Shown piece after piece: positions 1 to 8,513 of a stretch of 15,452 nt of DNA. The notes under the pieces are model-generated. The model was not told where the DNA came from. It ran no database searches and saw nothing but the letters and a program-made list of their open reading frames with translations. Each line of letters opens with the position of its first letter. Positions within the stretch are counted from its first letter, which is position 1. The stretch covers positions 1-15,452 of the forward strand of contig CABUAW010000056.1 of NCBI GenBank assembly GCA_902489645.1, read 5' to 3'. The translations under genes and the position numbers were made by a program. Source of the DNA: an uncultured Lachnospiraceae bacterium. Lineage in GTDB: Bacteria > Bacillota > Clostridia > Lachnospirales > Lachnospiraceae.

Positions 1-29
1 AACCATTTCTTCTTGTCTTTTGCGCCCAT
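1..29 (-). CDS. Unidentified gene, first nine codons only (cut by window edge)
   Basis: An ATG at position 29, read leftward, follows a GGAGG at about six bases spacing, just after the cinA stop codon. The visible residues are MGAKDKKKW, after which the window ends. The gene sits 11 bp behind cinA and so probably belongs to the same operon. In Bacillus and many Clostridia recA follows cinA, but these lysine-rich residues do not resemble a usual RecA start, so I do not name it. Start placement is well supported; function is unknown. Confidence 0.6.
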
Positions 30-40
30 ATGATGCCTCC

Positions 41-1294
41 TTAATCTCGTTCCACGTGATTTAAATGCCTTCGCAGCATATCCAATGCCTTTTTAACGGA
101 AATTTCCCGAACCTTTTGACGGTCACCATTCATATGATAGGACTCTACCCAGACTTTGCCGTCAATACAGCATCCGATATACACCAGCCCTACCGGCTTT
201 TCTTCCGTACCGCCGTCCGGTCCTGCAATCCCTGTCACGGAAACAGCCGCTCTGGCATCTGCGGCCTTTGCTGCGCCCTTCGCCATTTCCGCTGCACAGG
301 CCTCGCTGACAGCGCCGTCTTTTTTCAGTGTCTTTTTCTTTACGCCAAGAATTTTCTGTTTCGATTCATTGGAATAAGTAATATATCCTTCGTTAAATAC
401 ATCGGAAGCCCCCGGCACATTAATCAACGTTGAAGCCACCAATCCGCCGGTACAGGATTCCGCCGTAGCTACGGTCATTTTTTTCCGTTTCAGCAGGCCG
501 ACCACATGCTGTTCCAGTGTCTCACTCTCTCTGGTTGTATATACTTTATCTCCAAAACGCCCCTTCAATTCTTTGACAATCGGCTTGATGCTCTTCCGGG
601 CCGCCTTCGAATCACTGCCGCTGGCCGTAATTCTCAAATGCACTTCACCGCCCTTGGCATAGGTAGCTATCGTCGGATTTGTCTGTGCTTCAATCAAATC
701 CGATACCGCGTCGGCCACCCGACTCTCGCCCATACCGCAGATTTTCACCGTCTTTGAACAAATGACCTGATGATTTAATCCGGCCAAAAACGGAGCAATA
801 CTCTCCTCAAACATCATTTTCAGTTCTTCCGGCGGTCCCGGCATGAGAATAATATGTTTTGCACCTTCTGCCGGAACAATCATTCCCGGCGCTGTCCCGT
901 TATGATTTTCCACAATCTGGGCGCCGTCAATAACCATCGCCTGACGCCAGTTATTGCTGGAAGGCCGTTTGGACCCCATACGCTCAAAATAGGCCTGAAT
1001 CTGCTGATGAATTTCCGGCGCCTCCGTCATTTCCCGTCCGAGGACCTTTGCCACTGTTTCACGGGTAATGTCATCCTCTGTCGGTCCAAGGCCTCCGCTT
1101 AAAAGTACAATATCTGAGCGGTTCAGGGCCGTGCGTATGGCCTCTGATAAACGGCCTTCATTATCTCCCACCGTCACCTGGTAATAATTGGTCAGTCCCA
1201 ATACCGCACATTCCTCCGCCAGATACCGGACATTCGTATTCGTAATATTTCCGAGAAGAATCTCCGTCCCCACGGATATAAATTCGATAATCAT
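41..1294 (-). CDS. cinA: CinA: nicotinamide-nucleotide amidase / competence-damage protein
   Basis: A 417-residue protein with the full two-domain CinA layout. The N-terminal MoCF/molybdopterin-binding-like domain (about 1-170) carries SGGLGPTEDD at 66-75 and a MPGPPEE motif at 151-157. The C-terminal amidase domain (about 255-417) carries AESCTGG at 278-284, whose serine is the expected nucleophile, and TGIAGPDGG at 354-362. In the family the C-terminal domain deamidates nicotinamide mononucleotide to recycle pyridine nucleotides in the cytoplasm, and the N-terminal domain can act as an ADP-ribose pyrophosphatase. The name comes from co-expression with recA in competent bacteria. The start ATG overlaps the pgsA stop (TAATG), with GGAGG nine bases upstream inside pgsA, so translation is probably coupled. 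Length is normal and both domains look intact. Confidence 0.95.
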   Translation of the reverse strand: MIIEFISVGTEILLGNITNTNVRYLAEECAVLGLTNYYQVTVGDNEGRLSEAIRTALNRSDIVLLSGGLGPTEDDITRETVAKVLGREMTEAPEIHQQIQAYFERMGSKRPSSNNWRQAMVIDGAQIVENHNGTAPGMIVPAEGAKHIILMPGPPEELKMMFEESIAPFLAGLNHQVICSKTVKICGMGESRVADAVSDLIEAQTNPTIATYAKGGEVHLRITASGSDSKAARKSIKPIVKELKGRFGDKVYTTRESETLEQHVVGLLKRKKMTVATAESCTGGLVASTLINVPGASDVFNEGYITYSNESKQKILGVKKKTLKKDGAVSEACAAEMAKGAAKAADARAAVSVTGIAGPDGGTEEKPVGLVYIGCCIDGKVWVESYHMNGDRQKVREISVKKALDMLRRHLNHVERD

Positions 1295-1836
1295 TACATT
1301 TCGCCTCCAAGTACCTCTTTATTTTTTACAAGGTAATCCATCAGAGAAATTATTGTCAGTATCAGCGACGCATAAATTAAAACCTGTTCCAATGGATATA
1401 CCCAGGACGCGCCGAAGAAAATTCCTCCGAAATTCGGAATCATAAAAATAATCGTTACCATGGTTACGGCCGTTTTAATTTTTCCCCAGTAACCTGCGGC
1501 AATGACCTTACCGCCTTCGGCCGCTACCAGACGAAAGCCGCTGATGATAAATTCACGGCTGATGATAATTAAAACAATCCACGCCGGAACCCGGTCCACT
1601 TCCACGAAGCAGATGAGCGCCGCCGCCACCAAAAGTTTATCGGCCAGCGGGTCCATAAATTTACCAAAATTGGTAACAAGATTATATTTTCTTGCAATCT
1701 TTCCATCCAGCATGTCCGTCAGACTGGCAAGAATAAAAAGAATATCTGCAATATAGACGTTCCCTGTCAGGTAAAAAAATACAAAGAAAGGAATCATGAT
1801 AACTCTGAGTACGGTCAATTTATTCGGTAAATTCAT
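1294..1836 (-). CDS. pgsA: CDP-diacylglycerol-glycerol-3-phosphate 3-phosphatidyltransferase (PgsA)
   Basis: A 180-residue membrane enzyme of the CDP-alcohol phosphotransferase family. The family signature DGxxARx8GxxxDxxxD is complete: D44, G45, A48, R49, G58, D62 and D66. These aspartates bind the metal and the CDP-alcohol. Hydrophobic segments surround it (about 7-23, 28-40, 67-100, 110-135, 140-165), as expected of an integral inner-membrane enzyme. It makes phosphatidylglycerophosphate from CDP-diacylglycerol and glycerol-3-phosphate, the committed step to phosphatidylglycerol. The pgsA identity, rather than another CDP-alcohol transferase, is supported by length, by the N-terminal MNLPNKLT and by position just before cinA, an order conserved in Firmicutes. 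The first 17 bp overlap the end of rimO, and an AGGAG lies nine bases before the ATG. Confidence 0.92.
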   Translation of the reverse strand: MNLPNKLTVLRVIMIPFFVFFYLTGNVYIADILFILASLTDMLDGKIARKYNLVTNFGKFMDPLADKLLVAAALICFVEVDRVPAWIVLIIISREFIISGFRLVAAEGGKVIAAGYWGKIKTAVTMVTIIFMIPNFGGIFFGASWVYPLEQVLIYASLILTIISLMDYLVKNKEVLGGEM

Positions 1837-3157
1837 AGATTACATCTCCTGTCAAATCATATTCATCGGCGCCGGTCACTTTCGCACGCACAAAATCTCC
1901 GGAAATCATTTCCTCTTCCGCATTTAAAAAGATATAGCCGTCCACTTCCGGCGCATCCCGGTAGGTTCTTCCCACATAAACGCCTTCCTCCGGTATCCGG
2001 CCCTCAACCAGCACTTCCAACGTCTTTCCTATCATAGCCGCCGTCTTTTTTGCCGATACCTGCTGCTGCAAAAGCATCAGTTCCTCTCTCCGGCTGTTTT
2101 TAAGCGTCTCCGGCACCTGGCCTTCCATCTTTTCCGCCGGGGTTCCTTCCTCCGGTGAATAGGTAAAGACGCCCAGACGGTCAAATTCCATCTTTTGAAC
2201 GAAGGATTTCAAATCCTCGTGGTCCTTTTGCGTCTCTCCCGGAAAACCGGTAATCAAGGTGGTTCGCAGTGTCATATCCGGTATCGCTTTACGAAGTTTT
2301 CCGATGACAGCTTCCAATTCGCTCCGGGACGTCTTTCGGCCCATCCGTTTCAAAATAGCATCGCTGCTGTGCTGAATCGGCATGTCCAGATAATGACAGA
2401 TTTTTGGCTCCGTCCGAATCACCTCAATCAGTTCATCGGTAATTTCCTCCGGATAACAGTAAAGCAAACGAATCCACCGAATTCCCTCTACTTTGCATAA
2501 CTCCCGTAAAAGAAGATGCAGACGTTTTTCACCGTAAATATCCTTTCCCCAGGTTGTCGTTTCCTGAGCGACGATATTTAACTCTTTTACACCGGAGGCC
2601 GCCAGCCTGCGGGCGTCCTCCAGAATATATGCCATAGGGACACTCCGGTAATTTCCCCGAAGCTTTGGAATAATACAGTACGTACAGTGCTTATCACAGC
2701 CTTCGCCGATTTTAAGATAACTGCTGTAACCGCCGGTTGTCAGCACGCGGCGGGTTTCCACAAGCGGAAGTCTGTCCGTAGATTCAAAGGATTGAACCCG
2801 CTCCCCTCCAAGGCTTTTATCAATAACCTCGCATATGGTGTCGTAGGCCGTCGTTCCCACGACCGCATCCACTTCCGGCAATTCTTTAAGGACCTCGTCC
2901 CGATATTTTTCCGCCAGACACCCGGACACGATGAGCAGGCGGCAGACGCCGTTTTTCTTAAGCTCGGCCATTTCCAGTATGGTCTGGATACTTTCCTCCC
3001 GGGCATCGTGAATAAAGCTGCAGGTATTGACGACGATAACCTCCGCCTGAGATTCGTCATTCGTAATCTCATGTCCGTAATCCTGCAAAAGCCCAAGCAT
3101 TACCTCCGAATCCACCAGATTTTTATCACAGCCCAGTGAAACAAATAGTATTTTCAT
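1820..3157 (-). CDS. rimO: Ribosomal protein S12 methylthiotransferase RimO
   Basis: A 445-residue radical-SAM methylthiotransferase. The N-terminal MTTase domain has three cysteines for one iron-sulfur cluster: C10 (SLGC), C46 (NTCS) and C80 (SGC). The radical-SAM triad is CDKHCTYC with C154, C158 and C161, and a TRAM-like domain closes the protein. The SLGCDKNLVDSE opening is typical of RimO rather than the tRNA-modifying MiaB. It adds a methylthio group to the conserved aspartate of ribosomal protein S12 using S-adenosylmethionine. I place the start at the MKILFVSLGC methionine because GGAG lies eight bases before it and family members begin there; the reading frame stays open 11 codons further, into folD. 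The gene begins 2 bp after the folD stop and overlaps pgsA by 17 bp. Confidence 0.94.
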   Translation of the reverse strand: MKILFVSLGCDKNLVDSEVMLGLLQDYGHEITNDESQAEVIVVNTCSFIHDAREESIQTILEMAELKKNGVCRLLIVSGCLAEKYRDEVLKELPEVDAVVGTTAYDTICEVIDKSLGGERVQSFESTDRLPLVETRRVLTTGGYSSYLKIGEGCDKHCTYCIIPKLRGNYRSVPMAYILEDARRLAASGVKELNIVAQETTTWGKDIYGEKRLHLLLRELCKVEGIRWIRLLYCYPEEITDELIEVIRTEPKICHYLDMPIQHSSDAILKRMGRKTSRSELEAVIGKLRKAIPDMTLRTTLITGFPGETQKDHEDLKSFVQKMEFDRLGVFTYSPEEGTPAEKMEGQVPETLKNSRREELMLLQQQVSAKKTAAMIGKTLEVLVEGRIPEEGVYVGRTYRDAPEVDGYIFLNAEEEMISGDFVRAKVTGADEYDLTGDVIYEFTE

Positions 3158-3159
3158 TC

Positions 3160-4005
3160 TTAAATCTCCATTTCGGCTGCCTGCACACAATTGTACATCA
3201 GCATGGCAATCGTCATTGGCCCGACGCCTCCGGGAACCGGTGTGATGGCGGAAACATGCGGAAATACATCGTCATAATCCACATCGCCGCACAGCTTATG
3301 ATTTTCATTCCGGTGGATACCCACATCAATGACAACTGCGCCCTCTTTCACATATTCATGATTGAAAAACTTCGGTTTGCCGATGGCCGCAACTAAAATA
3401 TCCGCCCGACGGCAAACTTCTTTTAAATTTTTTGTATGGGAATGGCATACCGTCACCGTACCGTTTTCTCTGAGAAGAAGCAATGCCATCGGTTTTCCCA
3501 CAATATTGCTCCGTCCGACAATGACACATTCCTTGCCGTCAATCTCGATACCGCTGCGCTTCAAAAGCTGGATGATGCCCGCCGGCGTACAGGAAACAAA
3601 GCCCGGCTGTCCGATACTTAAAGCCCCCACGCTCTGCGGATGGAAACCATCCACATCTTTTTTCGGCGCAATCGCTTTGATGATTTTATCTTCATTAATC
3701 TGCTCCGGCAGCGGAAGCTGAACAAGAATTCCATGGACATCCCTGCTCTGATTCAACTGTTCCACCAGTGAAAGCAATTCCTCCTCTGTCGTATCCTCCG
3801 GCAGCTCATAGGCCAGTGAACGGATACCGATATATGCACAGGATTTCTTTTTATTTCCCACATAGACTGTCGAGGCCGGGTCGCTGCCCACCTGAATCAC
3901 AGCCAACGTGATTTCTTTTCCCTCCGCCTTTAATGCAGATACTTTTTCTTTTAATTCATCCTTAATTTCAGCAGAAATCTTTTTTCCGTCAATTATCTGT
4001 GTCAT
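3160..4005 (-). CDS. folD: FolD: methylenetetrahydrofolate dehydrogenase / methenyl-THF cyclohydrolase
   Basis: A 281-residue bifunctional cytoplasmic enzyme interconverting 5,10-methylene-, 5,10-methenyl- and 10-formyl-tetrahydrofolate with NADP(H). Visible motifs are YVGNKKKSC at 48-56 (Y48 and the catalytic lysine at K52 by comparison with the E. coli enzyme), QLPLPEQIN at 96-104, KKDVDGFHP at 115-123, the Rossmann-fold GRSNIVGKP at 164-172, and PVPGGVGPMT at 256-265. All expected catalytic positions are present and the length is normal. It lies 20 bp downstream of fhs, whose product supplies 10-formyl-THF, so the two form a C1 module. A GGAGG precedes the ATG by about 11 bases. Confidence 0.96.
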   Translation of the reverse strand: MTQIIDGKKISAEIKDELKEKVSALKAEGKEITLAVIQVGSDPASTVYVGNKKKSCAYIGIRSLAYELPEDTTEEELLSLVEQLNQSRDVHGILVQLPLPEQINEDKIIKAIAPKKDVDGFHPQSVGALSIGQPGFVSCTPAGIIQLLKRSGIEIDGKECVIVGRSNIVGKPMALLLLRENGTVTVCHSHTKNLKEVCRRADILVAAIGKPKFFNHEYVKEGAVVIDVGIHRNENHKLCGDVDYDDVFPHVSAITPVPGGVGPMTIAMLMYNCVQAAEMEI

Positions 4006-4025
4006 TGTCTGTTTTTCCTCCTAAA

Positions 4026-5696
4026 TTAGAATAATCCAACAATATTTCCGTCGTCATCCACATCAATGGCCTCTGCCGCAGGAACCTTCGGAAGTCCCGG
4101 CATGGTCATAATGGTTCCCGTGATGGCTACCACAAAGCCTGCCCCGGCGCTGACATAAACCTCACGGATATTTACCGTAAATCCGGTTGGACGTCCCAGT
4201 TTTTTCGGGTCATCCGACAGAGAATACTGATTCTTCGCCATACAGACCGGAAGATTTCCCATACCCATGGCTTCAATACGCGCCAGCGCTTTCTCCGCCG
4301 CAGCCGAATAGGTCACGCCGTCCGCCCCGTAAATTTCCCTGGACACGGTTTCAATTTTCTGTTTCAGTGTATAATCATCCGGATACAGAACCTTAAAGTT
4401 ACTCTCCTTGTTTGCCAGAATATCCAGCACCTTATTGGCCAGCTCAACGCCGCCCTGGCCGCCATGCTCCCATACCTCGGATAAAGCAAATTCACATCCT
4501 CTGGATTCACAGAAATTCTTAATATAGGCCAGTTCTTCTTCCGAATCTGTCACATATTTATTTAAAGTAACGACAATCGGTACTCCGTATTTCTGGAGAT
4601 TTTCAATATGTTTTTCCAGATTGACGATACCCTTTTTCAATGCTTCCATGTTTTTCTCAGGAAGGTCTTTCTTTGCCACACCGCCGTTATATTTCATTGC
4701 TTTAACCGTAGATACAAGGACAACGGCCGATGGCGTCAGACCTGCCTTACGACATTTAATATCAAAGAACTTCTCAGCGCCCAAATCCGCGCCGAAACCT
4801 GCTTCCGTAATTACAATATCCGCCAGCTTCAGGGCCATCTTTGTCGCACGTACACTGTTGCAGCCGTGGGCGATATTGGCAAACGGTCCGCCATGTACAA
4901 TCGCCGGTGTATGCTCCAGTGTCTGAATCATATTCGGTTTAATCGCATCCTTCAAAAGCGCCGCCATAGAACCGACCGCCTTCAAATCCTTTGCGGTAAC
5001 CGGTTCGCCGTCATAATTGTAAGCAACAATAATCCGTCCAAGCATTTCTTTTAAATCATTTAAGTCGTTGGCCAGACAGAGAATTGCCATAATCTCGGAA
5101 GCTACGGAAATAACAAAATGGTCCTCACGAACCACGCCGTCCGCTTTTGCACCAAGACCTACGACAATATTACGAAGAGCCCGGTCGTTCATATCGACAC
5201 AGCGTTTCCATACAATCTGATTGGTATCGATTCTCAGCGCATTGCCCTGATGGATATGATTATCCAGCATCGCCGCTAAAAGGTTATTTGCCGATGTAAT
5301 CGCATGAAAGTCGCCTGTAAAATGCAGGTTCAATTCTTCCATCGGAATTAACTGGGCATACCCGCCGCCGGCCGCGCCGCCTTTAATACCGAAGCATGGC
5401 CCGAGGGATGGTTCACGAAGGGCCAATACCGCTTTTTTATTTAAAACGCCCATAGCTTCGCCAAGGCCGACACTGATGGTTGTCTTGCCTTCTCCGGCCG
5501 GTGTTGGATTTACCGCGGTTACAAGCACTAATTTTCCATCCGGGCGGTCTTTGATTTTATCCCAGAGCTCATCTGAAAATTTTGCTTTATACTTACCGTA
5601 GAACTCCAAATCATCCTCCTGGATATCCAGTCTGGCCGCTACGTTTTTAATCAGTTCCATTTTGGTTTCCTGTGCAATTTGAATGTCAGTTTTCAT
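4026..5696 (-). CDS. fhs: Formate-tetrahydrofolate ligase
   Basis: A 556-residue formyl-THF synthetase, normal for the bacterial single-domain enzyme. It uses ATP to join formate to tetrahydrofolate, giving 10-formyl-THF for purines, initiator tRNA formylation and, in acetogens, the methyl branch of the Wood-Ljungdahl pathway. The nucleotide-binding loop TPAGEGKT is at 65-72, REPSLGP at 94-100, GIKGGAAGGGYAQ from 103, and FTGDFHAITSANN at 126-138. These blocks are diagnostic for the family and are intact. It lies 18 bp after ftsK and 20 bp before folD, with GGAGG ten bases before its ATG, and no separate promoter is evident. Presence of fhs alone does not prove acetogenesis. Confidence 0.97.
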   Translation of the reverse strand: MKTDIQIAQETKMELIKNVAARLDIQEDDLEFYGKYKAKFSDELWDKIKDRPDGKLVLVTAVNPTPAGEGKTTISVGLGEAMGVLNKKAVLALREPSLGPCFGIKGGAAGGGYAQLIPMEELNLHFTGDFHAITSANNLLAAMLDNHIHQGNALRIDTNQIVWKRCVDMNDRALRNIVVGLGAKADGVVREDHFVISVASEIMAILCLANDLNDLKEMLGRIIVAYNYDGEPVTAKDLKAVGSMAALLKDAIKPNMIQTLEHTPAIVHGGPFANIAHGCNSVRATKMALKLADIVITEAGFGADLGAEKFFDIKCRKAGLTPSAVVLVSTVKAMKYNGGVAKKDLPEKNMEALKKGIVNLEKHIENLQKYGVPIVVTLNKYVTDSEEELAYIKNFCESRGCEFALSEVWEHGGQGGVELANKVLDILANKESNFKVLYPDDYTLKQKIETVSREIYGADGVTYSAAAEKALARIEAMGMGNLPVCMAKNQYSLSDDPKKLGRPTGFTVNIREVYVSAGAGFVVAITGTIMTMPGLPKVPAAEAIDVDDDGNIVGLF

Positions 5697-5714
5697 AATT
5701 TCTCTTCCTCCCGC

Positions 5715-8408
5715 CTATAAAGACTCTTCAACATAGTTTTCAAATTCCTCCGGAGACATCAAAACCTTTCTCGGCTTTGTGCCCTCCTCAGGTCCGACCA
5801 CTCCGGCTTCATAGAGCTGGTCCATGATTCTTGCCGCCCGGTTGAACCCAATTTTAAATACGCGCTGGAGCATCCCTATAGATGCTTTATCCTTTTCAAT
5901 GATGAACTTGCCGGCTTCTACAAAATAGACGTCTCTCTCGCTGTTTCCAGACGCGTCCGCAGGACCCGCACTGGTAATCTTTGAGGTAATCTCATCATTA
6001 TAGTTCACCTGGTCATTTTGACTTTCCCGAAGGAAGGCCACCACATCATTGACTTCTTTATCTGAAACAAAGGCGCCCTGCACACGCAGCGGTTTCTGAT
6101 ATCCCGAAGGATAAAAGAGCATGTCCCCTTTTCCGAGAAGCTTTTCCGCGCCGCCCATATCAATAATGGTTCTGGAATCCACACTGGAGGATACGGAAAA
6201 AGCGATTCTCGAAGGAATATTCGCCTTAATCAGACCGGTAATAACATTTACGGACGGACGCTGTGTGGCAATAACAAGATGAATACCACAGGCCCTCGCA
6301 AGCTGCGCCAAACGGCAGATGGCATCCTCCACTTCTCCCGGGGCCACCATCATCAAATCTGCGAGTTCGTCCACAATAATAACAATCTGCGGCAATTTCG
6401 GATAATCCGGGCTGGCAAATTCGGCCTGGGATACTTTTTCATTATATCCCTTCAAATCCCGGACATTCAGCTCCGCAAACTTCTTATAACGGTCGCTCAT
6501 TTCCATTACCGCCCAGTTCAAAGCTCCGGCCGCCTTTTTCGGGTCGGTGACTACCGGAATCAGCAGGTGCGGAATCCCGTTATAAACACTCAATTCAACC
6601 ACCTTCGGGTCCACCATAATCATGCGGACGTCCTCCGGTTTTGCTTTATAGATAATACTCATAATCAATGTATTAATACATACGGATTTACCTGAGCCGG
6701 TAGCTCCGGCAATCAGAAGATGCGGCATCTTGGCAATATCCGCCAGAATAACCTTGCCGCCGATATCCCGTCCGGCCGCAAAGGCAATACCCGACTTACT
6801 GTTCTGAAATTCCCTGCTCTCCAACAGGTCCCTTAACATAACCGTCGTATTTTCTTTATTCGGAACCTCGATACCAATCGCCGCCTTTCCAGGAATCGGC
6901 GCTTCGATTCGTATGTCTGCCACCGCCAGATTTAACTTAATGTCATCCGACAGGCTGACAATCTTACTGACTTTGACACCCTGTTCCGGCTGAAGCTCAT
7001 AGCGGGTAACGCTTGGCCCGCAGCTCACATTCGTAATCTGTACCTTAACTCCAAAGCTTTCCAGCGTGGATTTTAATTTCGCCGCTGTCTGGCGCAGCTG
7101 TTCATCTGTGCTTCCGCCATTATTTCTTTTGCCTCTGACCAGGAGGGACAAAGGCGGAAATACATACTCCGGTTTCTGTTCCAGCGCGGTCTCAATATCT
7201 ACCGCCGTCGCCTGTTTTTCCGCTTCGCTCGGACCGGAGGTCTTTGCCGCCTCCGCCTTTGCAGCCGCCTTAGCGGCGGCCGAAGCTGTCGGTACAACCC
7301 GCGCTGCTGCAGCCGCACCGCCCGATGCAGCCCTATCGGCATTTGTATGGGATGATGATTTCGAAGGTGAAGGTGTTTCTGCCGTCTGAACCGGCGAATC
7401 CTTACTTTCTTCCATAACGCCGAAATCATCGTCGATATCAATATCTATCGGACGCAAATCGCCTTCCGGCACAATAAAAGAATTTTTTCGCTCGGATTCT
7501 AGCGGACGAATCGGCTCCATATGATTTACCGGAATAACCGTTTCCTCCTTCCGAGGTAAAATAATTTCCTCCGGAATATCATCCACCGCCGGAACCTTTG
7601 CCGCCGCACTCAAATCAAAATTCAAATCCTTCTTTTCAAACTTCTCCCGAACCTCTTCAAAAGTCACATTCCGGTTTCCGCCGCGGCCTCTGGCTTCTTC
7701 GGCCTCTCCGGCTTCTTTTTGCGCTTCCTTTTCCTTTTTCTTAAGAGCGCGCTGCTCTTTATGATGCTTTGACGCTTTAGAATAAGCGTTTTTGCCCTTT
7801 TTGCTCAATGGAATAAAAATTGTTTTCTGTGTAATCAATACAACGGAAATCAAAATTAAAACAATAATAACGACATAACATCCCACTGTTCCAAGAAGCG
7901 GATGGAGGGCCTTCACCGCGGCGCCGCCAACCAGTCCGCCGCCATTATGTCCGGCCGAACTGTTCTTATACGCCTGCAGCACCGTCGCTGAGGCATCATA
8001 AGGTTCAGTTATCATATGTAGCAAGATTGTGAAGAAAAGATAACAAAAAACAGATGCAATCAACTTGATTTTTGCAATCCGGTTTGAACGGTTGGCAATA
8101 AAGAAGGCTATTCCGAAGAAAAATACAAACGGGAAAAAATACGCCATAAGGCCAAACAGTCCGAAAGTCACGCCCGAAATGGCCTGTCCCAATTTTCCGC
8201 ACAGATTGAAATTACTAAGTACAAGCAAAATACTCAGCGCAAGAATCGAAAGGACAACCACCTCATCCCGGATACCCGCCTGCTGCTGTATTTCTTCCGG
8301 CGTCAATTCCGATTTTTTTTCAGCAGATGTTTTCTTTTTTGTTGACGTTTTGCGCCCGGACGTGGTCTTTTTTGTTCTTCCGGCAGTTTTCTGCTGCTTT
8401 CCAGCCAT
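5715..8408 (-). CDS. ftsK: FtsK/SpoIIIE-family DNA translocase
   Basis: An 897-residue membrane-anchored, ATP-driven double-stranded DNA pump that moves chromosomes through the division or sporulation septum. A lysine/threonine-rich cytoplasmic tail (1-35) precedes about four membrane helices (roughly 50-67, 79-105, 113-133, 174-193). A charged, low-complexity linker follows (about 200-410), with an alanine-rich tract at 360-390. The motor has a Walker A GATGSGKS at 568-575 and a Walker B ending in D680-E681 (VDELADLMM), followed by the FtsK hallmark RPSVNVITG. The C-terminal gamma winged helix, which reads DNA orientation sequences, covers about 826-897. Four helices and a short linker resemble SpoIIIE, but FtsK and SpoIIIE cannot be separated from sequence alone. 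The start has AGGAGG eight bases upstream. A possible weak promoter lies in the 105-bp gap to uppP. Confidence 0.95.
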   Translation of the reverse strand: MAGKQQKTAGRTKKTTSGRKTSTKKKTSAEKKSELTPEEIQQQAGIRDEVVVLSILALSILLVLSNFNLCGKLGQAISGVTFGLFGLMAYFFPFVFFFGIAFFIANRSNRIAKIKLIASVFCYLFFTILLHMITEPYDASATVLQAYKNSSAGHNGGGLVGGAAVKALHPLLGTVGCYVVIIVLILISVVLITQKTIFIPLSKKGKNAYSKASKHHKEQRALKKKEKEAQKEAGEAEEARGRGGNRNVTFEEVREKFEKKDLNFDLSAAAKVPAVDDIPEEIILPRKEETVIPVNHMEPIRPLESERKNSFIVPEGDLRPIDIDIDDDFGVMEESKDSPVQTAETPSPSKSSSHTNADRAASGGAAAAARVVPTASAAAKAAAKAEAAKTSGPSEAEKQATAVDIETALEQKPEYVFPPLSLLVRGKRNNGGSTDEQLRQTAAKLKSTLESFGVKVQITNVSCGPSVTRYELQPEQGVKVSKIVSLSDDIKLNLAVADIRIEAPIPGKAAIGIEVPNKENTTVMLRDLLESREFQNSKSGIAFAAGRDIGGKVILADIAKMPHLLIAGATGSGKSVCINTLIMSIIYKAKPEDVRMIMVDPKVVELSVYNGIPHLLIPVVTDPKKAAGALNWAVMEMSDRYKKFAELNVRDLKGYNEKVSQAEFASPDYPKLPQIVIIVDELADLMMVAPGEVEDAICRLAQLARACGIHLVIATQRPSVNVITGLIKANIPSRIAFSVSSSVDSRTIIDMGGAEKLLGKGDMLFYPSGYQKPLRVQGAFVSDKEVNDVVAFLRESQNDQVNYNDEITSKITSAGPADASGNSERDVYFVEAGKFIIEKDKASIGMLQRVFKIGFNRAARIMDQLYEAGVVGPEEGTKPRKVLMSPEEFENYVEESL

Positions 8409-8459
8409 TCAAAATTCCTCCTAAATACAAAATTTAAAATACCTGAATAGAGTACGAAA

Positions 8460-8484
8460 GCGAAATGTCCTTCTGACATTTCGC
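8460..8484 (-). terminator. Perfect 10-bp stem-loop between uppP and ftsK
   Basis: The arms GCGAAATGTC and GACATTTCGC pair without mismatch around a 5-nt loop, 29 bp after the uppP stop. Read in the direction of transcription it is followed only by TTTCG and then mixed sequence, so the U-run of a classical intrinsic terminator is poor. It may terminate or attenuate uppP transcripts, stabilise their 3' end, or shape the 5' leader of ftsK. An adjoining GCAATTGC palindrome shares its last GC with the stem. Confidence 0.55.
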
Positions 8485-8513
8485 AATTGCACGTTACATC
8501 CTTCAATCAATTA

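Noticed and set aside
2687..3139. Plus-strand 150-codon frame opposite rimO
   Set aside because: It mirrors rimO, whose iron-sulfur and radical-SAM motifs are intact, and its translation shows no family features.
3158..3190. Longer rimO start adding 11 residues
   Set aside because: It lies within folD, lacks a binding site, and RimO proteins begin at the MKILFVSLGC-type methionine, which has a well-placed GGAG.
7241..7340. GC-rich, alanine-codon repeat tract that could be a tandem repeat
   Set aside because: It encodes the alanine-rich linker of FtsK, and the units are irregular; such low-complexity linkers are normal in this family.
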